Shown: positions 1 through 8,280 of the stretch, one piece after another
How positions within the stretch are numbered: the stretch's first letter is position 1
Layout of the letters: the number at the start of each line of letters is the position of its first letter
From: Fibrobacter succinogenes
GTDB lineage: Bacteria > Fibrobacterota > Fibrobacteria > Fibrobacterales > Fibrobacteraceae
Assembly: GCF_902779965.1 (NCBI RefSeq)
Contig: NZ_CACZDK010000001.1
Span: 124,001 to 188,000, forward strand
Direction: 5' to 3'
DNA: 64,000 nt
The notes under the pieces: model-generated
The model's input: the letters and a program-made list of their open reading frames with translations, nothing else
What the model was told of the DNA's origin: nothing
The model's database searches: none
Position numbers and translations under genes: made by a program

Positions 1-68
1 CGTTTATGGGCGAGTTGACATTGATTGACGACCGTAAAACCTACATCCGCGCCGGATTCAAATTCTAG
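1..68 (+). CDS. 3' end of an unidentified gene (partial)
   Basis: Reading from base 3, an open frame runs to a TAG at 66-68 and encodes about 21 residues ending in ...RAGFKF. The rest of the gene lies outside the window. A terminal phenylalanine after alternating hydrophobic residues is typical of the last strand of outer-membrane beta-barrels, but so short a piece cannot be assigned. This frame is preferred because it ends cleanly just before a repeat-rich gap. Confidence 0.4.
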   Translation, partial: FMGELTLIDDRKTYIRAGFKF

Positions 69-100
69 ACGATAGGAGTAGACTGTTAACAGTAGGCAGC

Positions 101-148
101 CCTTCGACAGGCTCAGGGAACTGATTAGGTTGGTGTGCTTGCCGAACC
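101..148. repeat. Dispersed intergenic repeat, TTCGACAGGCTCAG family
   Basis: The segment contains CCTTCGACAGGCTCAGGG, then GGTTGGTG and CTTGCCGAACC. The reverse complement of the same ordered words occurs at 4880-4929, and a part of it at 12101-12122. It is non-coding and lies between genes. Confidence 0.7.
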
Positions 149-175
149 ATGCCGCGATTATAAAACTTTTCACTT

Positions 176-232
176 TCTACCGACTACTTCCTACTGTCTA
201 CTAATCACTAACCACTAACCACCAACCACTAG
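176..232. repeat. CTACTTC / CTAACCA low-complexity repeat in the leader of the U32 gene
   Basis: A strand almost without G is built from the words CTACTTC, CTACTGT, CTAATCA and CTAACCA. The same words recur upstream of slyD, cimA, the trmJ-like gene, the DUF2062 gene and ddh, and in reverse orientation near 49.73 and 50.40 kb. It ends about 10 bases before the start codon of the following gene. Confidence 0.75.
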
Positions 233-241
233 CCTTTGTTT

Positions 242-1531
242 ATGAAAAAGCCTGAACTTTTAGCACCTGCGGGTGACCTTGTGCGAATGAAGTATGCGTT
301 TGCTTATGGTGCAGACGCTGTATATGCAGGGCAACCTGCTTTCTCGTTGCGCGCTCGCGAAAATGGTTTCAAGAACTTGGACGACCTTGCCGAAGGCATC
401 GCCTATGCGCATGAACATGGCAAAAAGTTTTACCTTACAAGTAACGTCATTCCGCGAAATGTGAAGGTGGAATCGTTCCAAAAGGCTTTGAATGCAGCTT
501 TGGAACTCAAACCTGATGCGCTTATTGTTGCGGATCCGGGCTTTGTGGGTTGGCTTTTGAAGGAACATCCCGAAACGGAAGTGCATTTGTCTGTGCAGGC
601 GAATACCACTAACTACTTGGCCGCTTCGTTTTGGAAAAATCTAGGTGTTCGTCGAATTATTTTAAGCCGTGAACTTCGTCTATCTGAAATTTTAGAGATA
701 AAGAAGCAAGTTCCAGACCTTGAACTGGAAGTGTTCGTCCATGGCGCTGTTTGTATGGCAATGTCTGGCCGTTGCATGCTCTCGAACTGGGTGACGCACC
801 GTGACGCCAATCAGGGCGCCTGCGATAACAGCTGCCGCATGCCGTATCGTTTGTACGCGAACTCCGGTCCACAGGTTGAGGACTATCGTGAACACGAAGG
901 CTCGTTTACGCTCCAGCGCACGGATCGCCCTGAACTGGACCCGATTGCGCTCGACGAAGACACTTGGGGAACGTACTTTATGAGTAGTCGCGACCTTTGC
1001 GCCTTGGATGTAATCCCGGAACTTGTGGCGGGCGGGCTTGATTCGTTCAAGATTGAAGGCCGTACGCGCTCGGTTTACTACTTGAGCCAGGTGGTTCGCG
1101 CTTACCGTATGGCTATTGATGCGGTTGCTGCCGGGAATCCGGTGCCCGAAGAAAGCCGCCGTGCAATTCGATTTGTCGATGGGCGAGGCTTTATGCCGGG
1201 ATTCTTGCGTGGTCCCTTGCCGCAGAATTACGAGGCAACGCATGTGGATGCCGAAGGCGGCTGTGTTGCAGCTCAGGTCAAGGATTTTGATGCGGCTACT
1301 GGCGCATGCCTTGTGAACGTGAAGAACCCGTTTTCGATGGATGATACCTTAGAACTCATGACTCCCGACGGAATGAACCCTGTTGAGGTCGAAGAACTAC
1401 TAGATTTTAGGGGCGCTGCCGCTGATAGATTGAATCCGGGAACTGAAGGGCGAGTTTTTCTGGGAAAAAATACCTTAAAAAACGAAAAAAACGCCAAATT
1501 CAGCTTTCTTGTGAAAAAATCGAAGGCTTAG
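242..1531 (+). CDS. trhP: Peptidase U32 family protein, TrhP/YegQ-like
   Basis: The protein has about 429 residues and matches the U32 family along its length. It starts KPELLAPAGDLVRMKYAFAYG and carries the U32 signature EVFVHGAVCMAMSGRCMLSN, followed by HRDANQGACDNSCRMPY. That cysteine spacing (C...C...C...C) and the RD-NQG-C-C-R context resemble E. coli YegQ/TrhP, which takes part in prephenate-dependent 5-hydroxyuridine formation at the tRNA wobble position. Despite the name, these proteins are generally not peptidases; the cysteines are thought to hold an Fe-S cluster. The ATG at 242 is chosen over a TTG two codons upstream. No clear Shine-Dalgarno is visible, and the leader is a CTAACCA repeat. 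Other U32 paralogues (RlhA, UbiU) are less likely because of the HRDxNQG motif. Confidence 0.8.
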   Translation: MKKPELLAPAGDLVRMKYAFAYGADAVYAGQPAFSLRARENGFKNLDDLAEGIAYAHEHGKKFYLTSNVIPRNVKVESFQKALNAALELKPDALIVADPGFVGWLLKEHPETEVHLSVQANTTNYLAASFWKNLGVRRIILSRELRLSEILEIKKQVPDLELEVFVHGAVCMAMSGRCMLSNWVTHRDANQGACDNSCRMPYRLYANSGPQVEDYREHEGSFTLQRTDRPELDPIALDEDTWGTYFMSSRDLCALDVIPELVAGGLDSFKIEGRTRSVYYLSQVVRAYRMAIDAVAAGNPVPEESRRAIRFVDGRGFMPGFLRGPLPQNYEATHVDAEGGCVAAQVKDFDAATGACLVNVKNPFSMDDTLELMTPDGMNPVEVEELLDFRGAAADRLNPGTEGRVFLGKNTLKNEKNAKFSFLVKKSKA

Positions 1532-1559
1532 CAGTGCATTAATAAAATAGATTTGTGTT

Positions 1560-2027
1560 ATGGCTGTCGATGAGGCGACAAAAAAGCAGGACGAGTTAGA
1601 ACTTTATCAAATTGATGATAAAGCTATCGTCCCATTCTTCCAGAAACATCTGGAGGAATTACGGCAGTTCATTCACGATCACGAACACAACAATCTTTGC
1701 TTGTTGGTGTTGCTGAAACAATTTATTCGTACTTACCGCATGCCGTTCAATATGCAGCGCTATATGGAAGTCCAGAGGACTTTTATCCAGCGCTCTTTGC
1801 ACGACAAAATTCAGGACCGCCAGCAGGCGGTAAGCCATTGGATTCAGGAATTTGCAGGCCGGCACCGCAACCGCATGATCCAGCTGCAATGCTTGTATCT
1901 TGATCGCGTTAAGGACCGCTTGCTTCCTGAAATCGAAAAACTGCTCGAAAACCGGATTGACCATCTGCAAGAAAAACTCGGTGAACAAGGTTCTGAACAA
2001 ACTTCGCACGATTCCACGAATCCATAA
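1560..2027 (+). CDS. Small helical protein of unknown function
   Basis: A 155-residue, charged, probably all-helical protein starts 28 bases after the U32 gene, so the two are likely co-transcribed. No signal peptide or membrane segment is visible. The C-terminal half (about residues 85-145) is rich in Arg, Gln and Leu in heptad-like spacing, so a coiled coil is possible. I do not recognise a family. Composition matches the neighbours, and the frame is kept from the ATG at 1560. Confidence 0.6.
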   Translation: MAVDEATKKQDELELYQIDDKAIVPFFQKHLEELRQFIHDHEHNNLCLLVLLKQFIRTYRMPFNMQRYMEVQRTFIQRSLHDKIQDRQQAVSHWIQEFAGRHRNRMIQLQCLYLDRVKDRLLPEIEKLLENRIDHLQEKLGEQGSEQTSHDSTNP

Positions 2028-2536
2028 ATGAAAAAAATATGGATTCCTGCCAGTTTATCCTGGATTTGTTCCGGGACGGGGATGATGTTGTTTTATGCTA
2101 GTAACATAAACTAGTTTTGTTCCACAATCCGCTGCGCTCTTTCGACTGTAAATTACGTTCTATGATACAGCATGTAACTCAGTGAAAATCAACAAGTTAC
2201 ATTTTTCTTATTCGTAAAAAGTGCCTTTTTTACGCAAAAATCGCCGTTTTGTGTAAAGTTTGTATGTTTAATGTAAGAAAAATCTTGTCAAGGGATGTTT
2301 GAAAAAATACCTGTTGATAACTTGTGCTAATAATAAGTGATAATTTTGTTGCACATACGTTCGTAAGGATGGTGTAAATTGGAAAAATTTGGATAAAAAT
2401 TGTTTTTAAAAAATTATTGCCGATTTTGAACAAAAAATGGACATTTAATTTTTTTTTCGTTTGTGGCGCTTGTTCTTGCAAAATCCTTTCTTATTTTTTG
2501 CTTGCTCTTTTATAATCTTGACTGGTTTTTTAGATC
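2028..2536. promoter_or_regulatory. AT-rich intergenic region with DnaA-box-like sites before the second dnaA
   Basis: This 0.5 kb stretch has no convincing gene and becomes very AT-rich toward its right end. It contains a DnaA-box-like site in reverse orientation, TGTTGATAA (2312-2320; reads TTATCAACA). A second, CGTGGATAA (2536-2544; reads TTATCCACG, one mismatch to TTATCCACA), overlaps the GTG start codon. Two inverted repeats are present: ATGTAAC/GTTACAT (2172-2178 and 2196-2202) and CGTAAAAA/TTTTTACG (2213-2220 and 2227-2234). It could be a self-regulated promoter or an origin-like element; neither is shown. Confidence 0.45.
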
Positions 2537-3997
2537 GTGGATAATACTGTTTCTTTGTTGGATATTGCAGAGTCGCCCTGGCAACAGGTGCTCGACCGCG
2601 TGCGTTCGGAATGTAAGGACTTTTTTGGTGCCGTGATTCTTGACGCTCTTGGTTACGAGGGAATGTGCAATGGCTATGCCATGCTTACAGTTCCTGACGA
2701 GCTTCGCGAAAATTGGGTAAATTCCCATTATGGGGATTTATTGCGCAAGTCCTTTACGACTGTATTCGGTAGTGAATTTGTTGATTATCGCATTCGCCAG
2801 ATTGCGCCTTCGGATCCGATTCCAGAAATCAAGCTCACGATGCCTGTTATCCCGAAGGTTGTACAAGCTCCGAAACCGGTAAAGCGTCCGAAACAGGCTT
2901 TATCGCTTTATGCACGATATACGTTTGAAAACTTTGTCGAAGGGGAGTGCAATTCTACCGCATTCCGCGCTTGTCAAGCGGTTGCCGAAAATCCGGGCGA
3001 TCCGTCCTTGAATCCGTTGTTCGTGTATGGCGAAAGCGGCCTCGGCAAGACTCATTTGTTGCAGTCTATTGCTGCTAAGATCCAGAAAAGCCGCCCTGAA
3101 GCTTCTATTGTTTATTGCCATGCTTACGATTTCTTGCGCGATGCTACTGCGATGGCTTCTGCCTTGCACAACAAGACGGGCAATGTGCGTGAACTTGCTC
3201 AGAAGTTCCGCGAACGCTATGAACTTTGCGATGTCCTTTTGCTCGATGACGTGCAACTCTTGGAAAAGGGCCTCTGGACGCAGGAACGCCTTGCCATATT
3301 GATTAGGCATTTGCGTGCCGAAGGCAAGCAGGTGGTGATTTCTTGTGACCGTCATCCGTCCAAGTTCAAGGTTGTCGATACGGATTGCGATCGCAGTGCT
3401 TCGAAATCTTCTATCCCGAGCATTTCCAAGAAGCTTTTGACTCCGCTTGAATCTTGTGTTGCCGTGGGTATTGACGAACCGGATCTTGCAACCCGCATGC
3501 ATTTGATTAGTAAAAAATCTGAGGACTTGCCGTTTGCAAAGGCAGACCGCGAAGAAATTTGCCGTTACCTTTCGATGCCGCCTCGCAAGAACGTGCGCTT
3601 GATTGAAGGTCTTTTGAATTTCCTCGGCGCGATGAACATGTTCTGCAAGGCTGATTTGAACTTGAATAGCGTCAAGCGTCTTGTGGCTCCGTCAGAACAT
3701 GGTGGCCATGTGGAACTGACGGCCAAGAATATTATTGAAGCAGTCGCGCTGGAATACCGCGTTGAAGTTTGCGAGCTTTCGTCGAAGCGCCAGTCTGCTT
3801 CGATTTCTACACCCCGCAAGGTGGCGATGTTCCTTTGTCGTGAATTGACGACGGACTCGCTCCAGAATATTGGTGCTATGTTCTGTAGGGACTATGCCAC
3901 TGTAATCGCCGCCATAAATTCCCTAAAAAAGCAGATGGAAAAGGATGCGTCCCTTGCAAGACGCATTCAAGATATCCGTTATATGTTGGAAGCCTAG
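2537..3997 (+). CDS. Divergent DnaA paralogue (AAA+ replication-initiator-like protein)
   Basis: This 486-residue protein keeps the DnaA architecture: an N-terminal domain (about 1-85), a short linker, an AAA+ core and a C-terminal helix-turn-helix domain (about 390-486). Walker A is GESGLGKT (165-172), Walker B is LLLDDVQ (near 234-240), and the sensor II arginine lies in KNVRLIEG. Two key sites differ from the canonical DnaA at the end of this window. The arginine finger in the SRF motif is replaced by Pro303 (LLTPLES), and the DNA-recognition motif KDHSTV is RDYATV (Tyr453, Ala454). It probably binds ATP but may not form the usual DnaA helix or read the usual box. The start is GTG with no clear Shine-Dalgarno. 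An SDR gene follows after one base, suggesting translational coupling. It is more likely a regulator than the initiator. Confidence 0.85.
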   Translation: MDNTVSLLDIAESPWQQVLDRVRSECKDFFGAVILDALGYEGMCNGYAMLTVPDELRENWVNSHYGDLLRKSFTTVFGSEFVDYRIRQIAPSDPIPEIKLTMPVIPKVVQAPKPVKRPKQALSLYARYTFENFVEGECNSTAFRACQAVAENPGDPSLNPLFVYGESGLGKTHLLQSIAAKIQKSRPEASIVYCHAYDFLRDATAMASALHNKTGNVRELAQKFRERYELCDVLLLDDVQLLEKGLWTQERLAILIRHLRAEGKQVVISCDRHPSKFKVVDTDCDRSASKSSIPSISKKLLTPLESCVAVGIDEPDLATRMHLISKKSEDLPFAKADREEICRYLSMPPRKNVRLIEGLLNFLGAMNMFCKADLNLNSVKRLVAPSEHGGHVELTAKNIIEAVALEYRVEVCELSSKRQSASISTPRKVAMFLCRELTTDSLQNIGAMFCRDYATVIAAINSLKKQMEKDASLARRIQDIRYMLEA

Positions 3998-3998
3998 C

Positions 3999-4865
3999 AT
4001 GATTGCTTTATTGACGGGTGGCGCCGGCGTCGTAGGGAAGGCGTTGTGCCGGGAACTTATAGCACGGGGCGTGTGTGTCCGCGTCTTGACGCTTCCGGGC
4101 GATTCTTTGGCGAAGTCCTTACCGAGCGAGGTGGATGTTCGTTACGGCGATGTGACCGATTTTGATTCTATTCGAGGGGCGTTCGAAAACGTTGATGTCG
4201 TCTATCACTTGGCGGCAATTCTTTTATCGACAAAACGCGGTGCGTTTGAACATGTGAATACGGACGGCACGCGAAATGTGTTGGAAGCTAGCAAGCTTGC
4301 AGGTGTTCGCCGTTTCCTTTATGTTTCGAGCATTTCGGTGACGTATCCGGTGCTCACTCCTTATGGCGAAAGCAAAAAGAAGGGCGAGGCTTTGGTGCAG
4401 GCGTCTGGACTCGACTGGACGATTGTGCGCCCGACGCTTGTGATTGGCGATGGGGGCGGTGTCGAGTTCAACATGTTCCGCGATTACGTAAAGCGATTCC
4501 CGGTTTATTTTATGCCGGGTGGCGGTAAGTGCTTAAAACGCCCGGTCCGCAGTGTGGACTTGGTCAAGGGAATTGCCGTGGCAGGGCTTATGTCGAGTGC
4601 GGTGGGGAAGACTTACGCTCTTGCTGGCTCGACCGTGATGACGATGGCGGAGATGGCGGCGCATGTTTTGAAAAATGCCGGGATGCGCCACTTGATGATT
4701 CCGCTGCCGTGGTGGATTTCGAAACGGCTTGCCGTCTTGAAAAACTGGATTGGCGGCGAGCGCGTGTCTGCCGAGCAGGCTTTGGCGGGATTCTTGTACG
4801 ATGCCGCCCCGTCCATCAAAGAGGCTGAATGCGACCTCGATTACCATCCGGGCAGCCCGTTTTGA
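3999..4865 (+). CDS. NAD(P)-dependent epimerase/dehydratase (extended SDR)
   Basis: A 288-residue Rossmann protein. The nucleotide-binding glycine motif TGGAGVVGKAL is at residues 6-16, followed by an acidic segment (RYGDVTDF) and the HLAA motif. The catalytic pair is YGESK, in PYGESKKKGEALV. This pattern fits the extended SDR family that acts on nucleotide sugars or sterol-like substrates. The substrate cannot be read from sequence. The ATG at 3999 is one base after the stop of the DnaA-like gene, so a longer form reading through that stop region is unlikely. A dense set of repeats follows the stop. Confidence 0.8.
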   Translation: MIALLTGGAGVVGKALCRELIARGVCVRVLTLPGDSLAKSLPSEVDVRYGDVTDFDSIRGAFENVDVVYHLAAILLSTKRGAFEHVNTDGTRNVLEASKLAGVRRFLYVSSISVTYPVLTPYGESKKKGEALVQASGLDWTIVRPTLVIGDGGGVEFNMFRDYVKRFPVYFMPGGGKCLKRPVRSVDLVKGIAVAGLMSSAVGKTYALAGSTVMTMAEMAAHVLKNAGMRHLMIPLPWWISKRLAVLKNWIGGERVSAEQALAGFLYDAAPSIKEAECDLDYHPGSPF

Positions 4866-4879
4866 GTGCTTAGAACTTT

Positions 4880-4929
4880 GGTTCGGCAAGCTCACCAACC
4901 TTATCGAGGTCCCTGAGCCTGTCGAAGGG
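4880..4929. repeat. Dispersed repeat, TTCGACAGGCTCAG family (reverse orientation)
   Basis: GGTTCGGCAAGCTCACCAACC followed by CCTGAGCCTGTCGAAGGG is the reverse complement of the element at 101-148. It directly adjoins the AAGTTCT-type element at 4931-4973. Confidence 0.7.
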
Positions 4930-4930
4930 C

Positions 4931-4973
4931 CAACTAAGTTCTAAGAGCGCAGCGGGCTAAGTTCTGCCAACTT
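4931..4973. repeat. AAGTTCT dispersed repeat
   Basis: It reads AACTAAGTTCTAAGAGCGCAG, then CGGGCTAAGTTCTGCCAACTT. Near-identical copies are at about 6652-6696 and 8515-8570. Shorter relatives occur near 12212, 40978, 51869 and 58768. All are intergenic. Confidence 0.75.
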
Positions 4974-5089
4974 AAAAAACTTCTATATAATACATTTCTC
5001 TCAAAATTGGGCGCTTTTTGGCATTTTCCCTGTATAAATAGTAAATATATATTGGTCTAAATTAGACTAAATAAATTATATTAGTTACC

Positions 5090-6439
5090 ATGAATAAGAA
5101 AAAATTGCTTGCTCTTTTGGTTTCCTCCGCATTCCTTTTTGCTGCATGCGGTGAGGACGATCCGGTTTCTCCCAACAATAAAGAAATTTCGTCATCTTCT
5201 GTTGCTGAAGACGATGATTGCGATTCCGCTAAATGCAACGAAAAGTCTTCTTCTTCAAAATCCGTAGATAAGAAGTCTTCGGATTCAAAGGATGGTGACA
5301 AGAAATCTTCAGATTCCAAGGACGAAAAGAAATCTTCTTCCTCCACTAAGGATGAAAAGTCCTCTTCTTCTGTCAAGGATGAGGCGAAGTCTTCTTCGAG
5401 TGCTGATGCTCCTAAGTCTTCTTCATCTTCTGCAGCTGTTCCTGAAGGACCTCGTGCTGCAAAACTTACGGACCTGGAAAAGAATATTGAACTAAAGCTG
5501 TTCGATCAGACGGTTTACCTTTCTACCGGTAGCAAGCTGGGTCTTGTCGCTCTCCGCATTCCGGATGAAATGTGGTTGGTGACCTATACGGATTTTGCAA
5601 ATGGCGAAGTGAAGTTTGTCGATGGCAATGTCGGCAAGCAGTATGCAGAAACGGATGCCGTTAAAAAGATTTTGGAAAAAGTCAAGACCGGTATAACGAT
5701 TTCGTTCATTGTCGATAAGGATGGCGTCGTCAAGTATGCGGTCAATGGCTCGAAGGAATATAGCGAAGCTGTAAAGGCTAGCGTTGCGGTCCTGAAGGGC
5801 AAGGTTTCCAAGGCCGAAGATATTAAGGACAAAATTTACAAGTGCACCGATGGCGACACCACAAGAACTTTCACGTTCTTTGACAATTCGTATATCGTTG
5901 AAAATGGAGTTGGTGATAAAGTTGCCTATTGGATTGGCGGCCATTATGATATCCAACGTAGCACGTTGTTGATGCGTCCGGCGTACTATAACAAGTCTGT
6001 TTATTCGATGTTCACCTATTCTGTTGGAACGGATAACACTATCGCTCCGTCTGATGGCAAGGCTATGAACTGCAATGTCGAAGCTAGCGATTATGCATAT
6101 GAAAAGGCTAGCGATTTTGTCGGTGAATGGCAGGCTTCTAATAACGGCATTGATTGGGAATTCTCGCTCAAGGCTGATGGAACGTTCGAACTGGCTGCTT
6201 TTGAAGGCAATAAGAATGTCGAATCTAAGACCGGCGTTTGGGAAGTTTATGGTTACCACATGATGATGCGTAACACGGGCTGCTTGCATCGTGAAACGTG
6301 TACATCGAGCATTCATGGGCAACTCCAGACAGGACCGATCGATAAAGCAACCAACAAGATTAGCGGATTCTCGTTCATCCATAGTGACCCGGATACGCCG
6401 AAGATTCCGACCTCCTTTGACGCCCCGCAGTACGAGTAG
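5090..6439 (+). CDS. Serine-rich-linker lipoprotein of unknown function
   Basis: A 449-residue exported lipoprotein. The signal peptide ends in the lipobox LFAAC (Cys near residue 20). It is followed by about 90 residues of Ser/Lys/Asp-rich low-complexity linker (KSSSS, KSSDS and similar), the kind common in Fibrobacter surface lipoproteins. The C-terminal 300 residues look globular and beta-rich. A segment near residues 350-400 (FVGEWQASNNGIDWEFSLKA) resembles lipocalin-like or extracellular stress-domain sequences that start with a G-x-W motif. No catalytic motif is recognised. A TATAAT hexamer lies about 100 bases upstream (4986-4991), which is weak promoter evidence. Confidence 0.7.
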   Translation: MNKKKLLALLVSSAFLFAACGEDDPVSPNNKEISSSSVAEDDDCDSAKCNEKSSSSKSVDKKSSDSKDGDKKSSDSKDEKKSSSSTKDEKSSSSVKDEAKSSSSADAPKSSSSSAAVPEGPRAAKLTDLEKNIELKLFDQTVYLSTGSKLGLVALRIPDEMWLVTYTDFANGEVKFVDGNVGKQYAETDAVKKILEKVKTGITISFIVDKDGVVKYAVNGSKEYSEAVKASVAVLKGKVSKAEDIKDKIYKCTDGDTTRTFTFFDNSYIVENGVGDKVAYWIGGHYDIQRSTLLMRPAYYNKSVYSMFTYSVGTDNTIAPSDGKAMNCNVEASDYAYEKASDFVGEWQASNNGIDWEFSLKADGTFELAAFEGNKNVESKTGVWEVYGYHMMMRNTGCLHRETCTSSIHGQLQTGPIDKATNKISGFSFIHSDPDTPKIPTSFDAPQYE

Positions 6440-6776
6440 TTGTGTTTAGAACTTAGACAACTGCGTAAGGCGAGTGAAGCAGGATTGCTTGCAAGCCTAT
6501 TTAACGCTAAAGCGTTGTCTCTTGAGCTCTCAGAAATAGTCAAATATTTTTTGACTGCTTCATTCGCTTTTCGAGACTTTCCGAGCCTAGCAGTTGAGAT
6601 TAGAGCGAAGTGATAATCGCACTTAGAACATTACTCTTCCCTCTAAGTTATGCGAACTAAGTTCTAAGAGCGGAGCGGTCTAAGTTCTGCCAACTTGCAT
6701 TTTATAATGCGTTTGAAAAAAGGCATCGCTCATGTGCGGTGCTTTTTTTTATTTTTCCAGCATAGAGGATATTGAA
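6440..6776. other. Repeat-bearing intergenic region ending in a terminator
   Basis: The stretch holds an AAGTTCT-type repeat at about 6652-6696 and partial copies near 6447. A terminator-like hairpin occupies 6716-6750. No gene is supported. Confidence 0.5.
6723..6750 (+). terminator. Terminator-like hairpin just before nadE
   Basis: GCATCGC (6723-6729) pairs with GCGGTGC (6736-6742, one G-T pair), preceded by A-run and followed by eight T. It is a good Rho-independent terminator for transcription from the left. An upstream in-frame ATG of the next gene (6732) lies inside this hairpin, so the start at 6777 is preferred. Confidence 0.7.
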
Positions 6777-8252
6777 ATGAAACTTTATGTGGTGCAGATG
6801 AAAATTCTGCCGGGTAATGTGCCGGCGAATATGCAAACGATGAAGGCTGCTTTTGACCGTGCTAAGGCTGCCGAAGTCGATTGCGTTGTGTTTCCGCGAA
6901 ATGCTTTGACGGGCCCTTCTAACAAGGCTCTTCCTGTCGATTGGGCGGAAATCCGTAAGTATGCAGGCAACATGCCATTCTTCTTGTGCGGCGACGTGCT
7001 CGATGATACTCCGCTTTTGAATATAGCGCATGTGACGCATGGCAGCGATTTTTATGTAGTGGGCCGCCGTGAAGTCGAAAATAAGGAACTTTCGCATTTG
7101 GCAAAAGACTGCGCGATGCCGGTCGTGTGCTTGAACGGTGTTGGGACCGACAATACCGGTAAGAACATTTATGCGCTCTCTGGTGGAAGCCGCGTGTTCG
7201 ATTGCGATGGTAAGGTTGTCTTTGAAATGCCGCTCTTTAGCGAAGCTGAAGCTGTTGTTGAATTTATCGATGGCAATGTGCAAGTTTATGCGGAATCGGC
7301 AAAGCCATACCCGAGCGAAATTGCCGAAATTCATGATGCGCTAGTGTTCATGATTCGTGAAAACTTGAAAATGTTCCACATTTCGCGCATGGTGATTGGC
7401 GCTAGTGGCGGTATCGATAGTGCTGTTTCAGCCGTGCTTTATTCTGAAGCGATTGGACCGGAAAATGTGTTCCTCGTGAACATGCCGACGCGCTTCAATT
7501 CCGATACGACGAAGAATGCTGCTCGCGACTTGGCCGAGAACTTGGGAACGCCTTACATGGTCGCTCCGATTTCTGACATTATAGAATCAGTTTGCCATAC
7601 ACTTGAACGTTGCTCTTTTGTGCGTAACGATACCGTGATGAAGGTCGCGGGAATCAACCACGAAAACTTGCAGGCGAGGACTCGTTCCGCTTCTATCCTT
7701 TCAACGGTCGCGTCAGTAGTGGGCGGTGGCGTCACTTGCAATGGCAACAAGAGCGAAGCGATGGTTGGCTACTGCACGTTGTACGGCGATTCTTGCGGCG
7801 TGATGTGCGCTATTGGCGACTTGTGGAAAACGCAAGTCTATGAACTCGCTCGTTATATCAACCGCGATAAGGAAATTATCCCGAAGGCATCGATTGATAT
7901 TCCGGCGAGCGCAGAACTTTCCGAAGCGATGAACGTGGACGAAGGCAAGGGCGACCCGATTCTTTATCCGTACCACGACAAGCTTTTTGCGATGTGGGTC
8001 GAGAAGGGGGTAAGTCTGAACTTTACCGAAAAACTGTTGCTGGAAGGGACGCTTTGCGAAACGCTCGGTGTCGATGCGGCTTACTTCAAGTCGAAGCTCC
8101 CGACGGTTGAAGCAGCCCTCGAAGACATGCGCCTTTGGTACCGCCGTTTCAAGGGACTTGCATTGGCGAAGCGTATCCAGTTCCCGCCGATACTTTCTGT
8201 GAGCGGACACGCCTTCGGCGGCGAATACCGCGAAAGCCAGGTGAGTGGTTAG
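6777..8252 (+). CDS. nadE: NAD synthetase with a degenerate glutaminase (nitrilase) domain
   Basis: A 491-residue protein that makes NAD from deamido-NAD and ATP. The synthetase half is well conserved, with the P-loop GASGGIDSAVS near residues 207-217 and later matches to the ammonia-channel and ATP-binding regions. The N-terminal half is a nitrilase-type fold but only about 190 residues long instead of about 270. The catalytic Glu in the usual FPEL motif is Arg41 (VVFPRNALTG). The segment that should carry the catalytic Cys (CEDxW) is absent; the sequence passes straight to the later VCLNGVG and GGSRVFD motifs. The enzyme therefore probably uses free ammonia. The ATG at 6777 has an upstream GAGGAT; the earlier ATG is inside a terminator. 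Confidence 0.85.
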   Translation: MKLYVVQMKILPGNVPANMQTMKAAFDRAKAAEVDCVVFPRNALTGPSNKALPVDWAEIRKYAGNMPFFLCGDVLDDTPLLNIAHVTHGSDFYVVGRREVENKELSHLAKDCAMPVVCLNGVGTDNTGKNIYALSGGSRVFDCDGKVVFEMPLFSEAEAVVEFIDGNVQVYAESAKPYPSEIAEIHDALVFMIRENLKMFHISRMVIGASGGIDSAVSAVLYSEAIGPENVFLVNMPTRFNSDTTKNAARDLAENLGTPYMVAPISDIIESVCHTLERCSFVRNDTVMKVAGINHENLQARTRSASILSTVASVVGGGVTCNGNKSEAMVGYCTLYGDSCGVMCAIGDLWKTQVYELARYINRDKEIIPKASIDIPASAELSEAMNVDEGKGDPILYPYHDKLFAMWVEKGVSLNFTEKLLLEGTLCETLGVDAAYFKSKLPTVEAALEDMRLWYRRFKGLALAKRIQFPPILSVSGHAFGGEYRESQVSG

Positions 8253-8280
8253 TGATTAGTGGTTAGTTAACAGGGTTGCT

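Noticed and set aside
2028-2536. Calling the AT-rich gap the chromosomal origin
   Set aside because: Only two imperfect DnaA boxes are seen, the neighbouring DnaA is the divergent one, and the canonical dnaA is 60 kb away. It is recorded only as a regulatory candidate.
6732-6776. Upstream ATG as the nadE start
   Set aside because: It lies within a terminator hairpin and adds residues foreign to the family.
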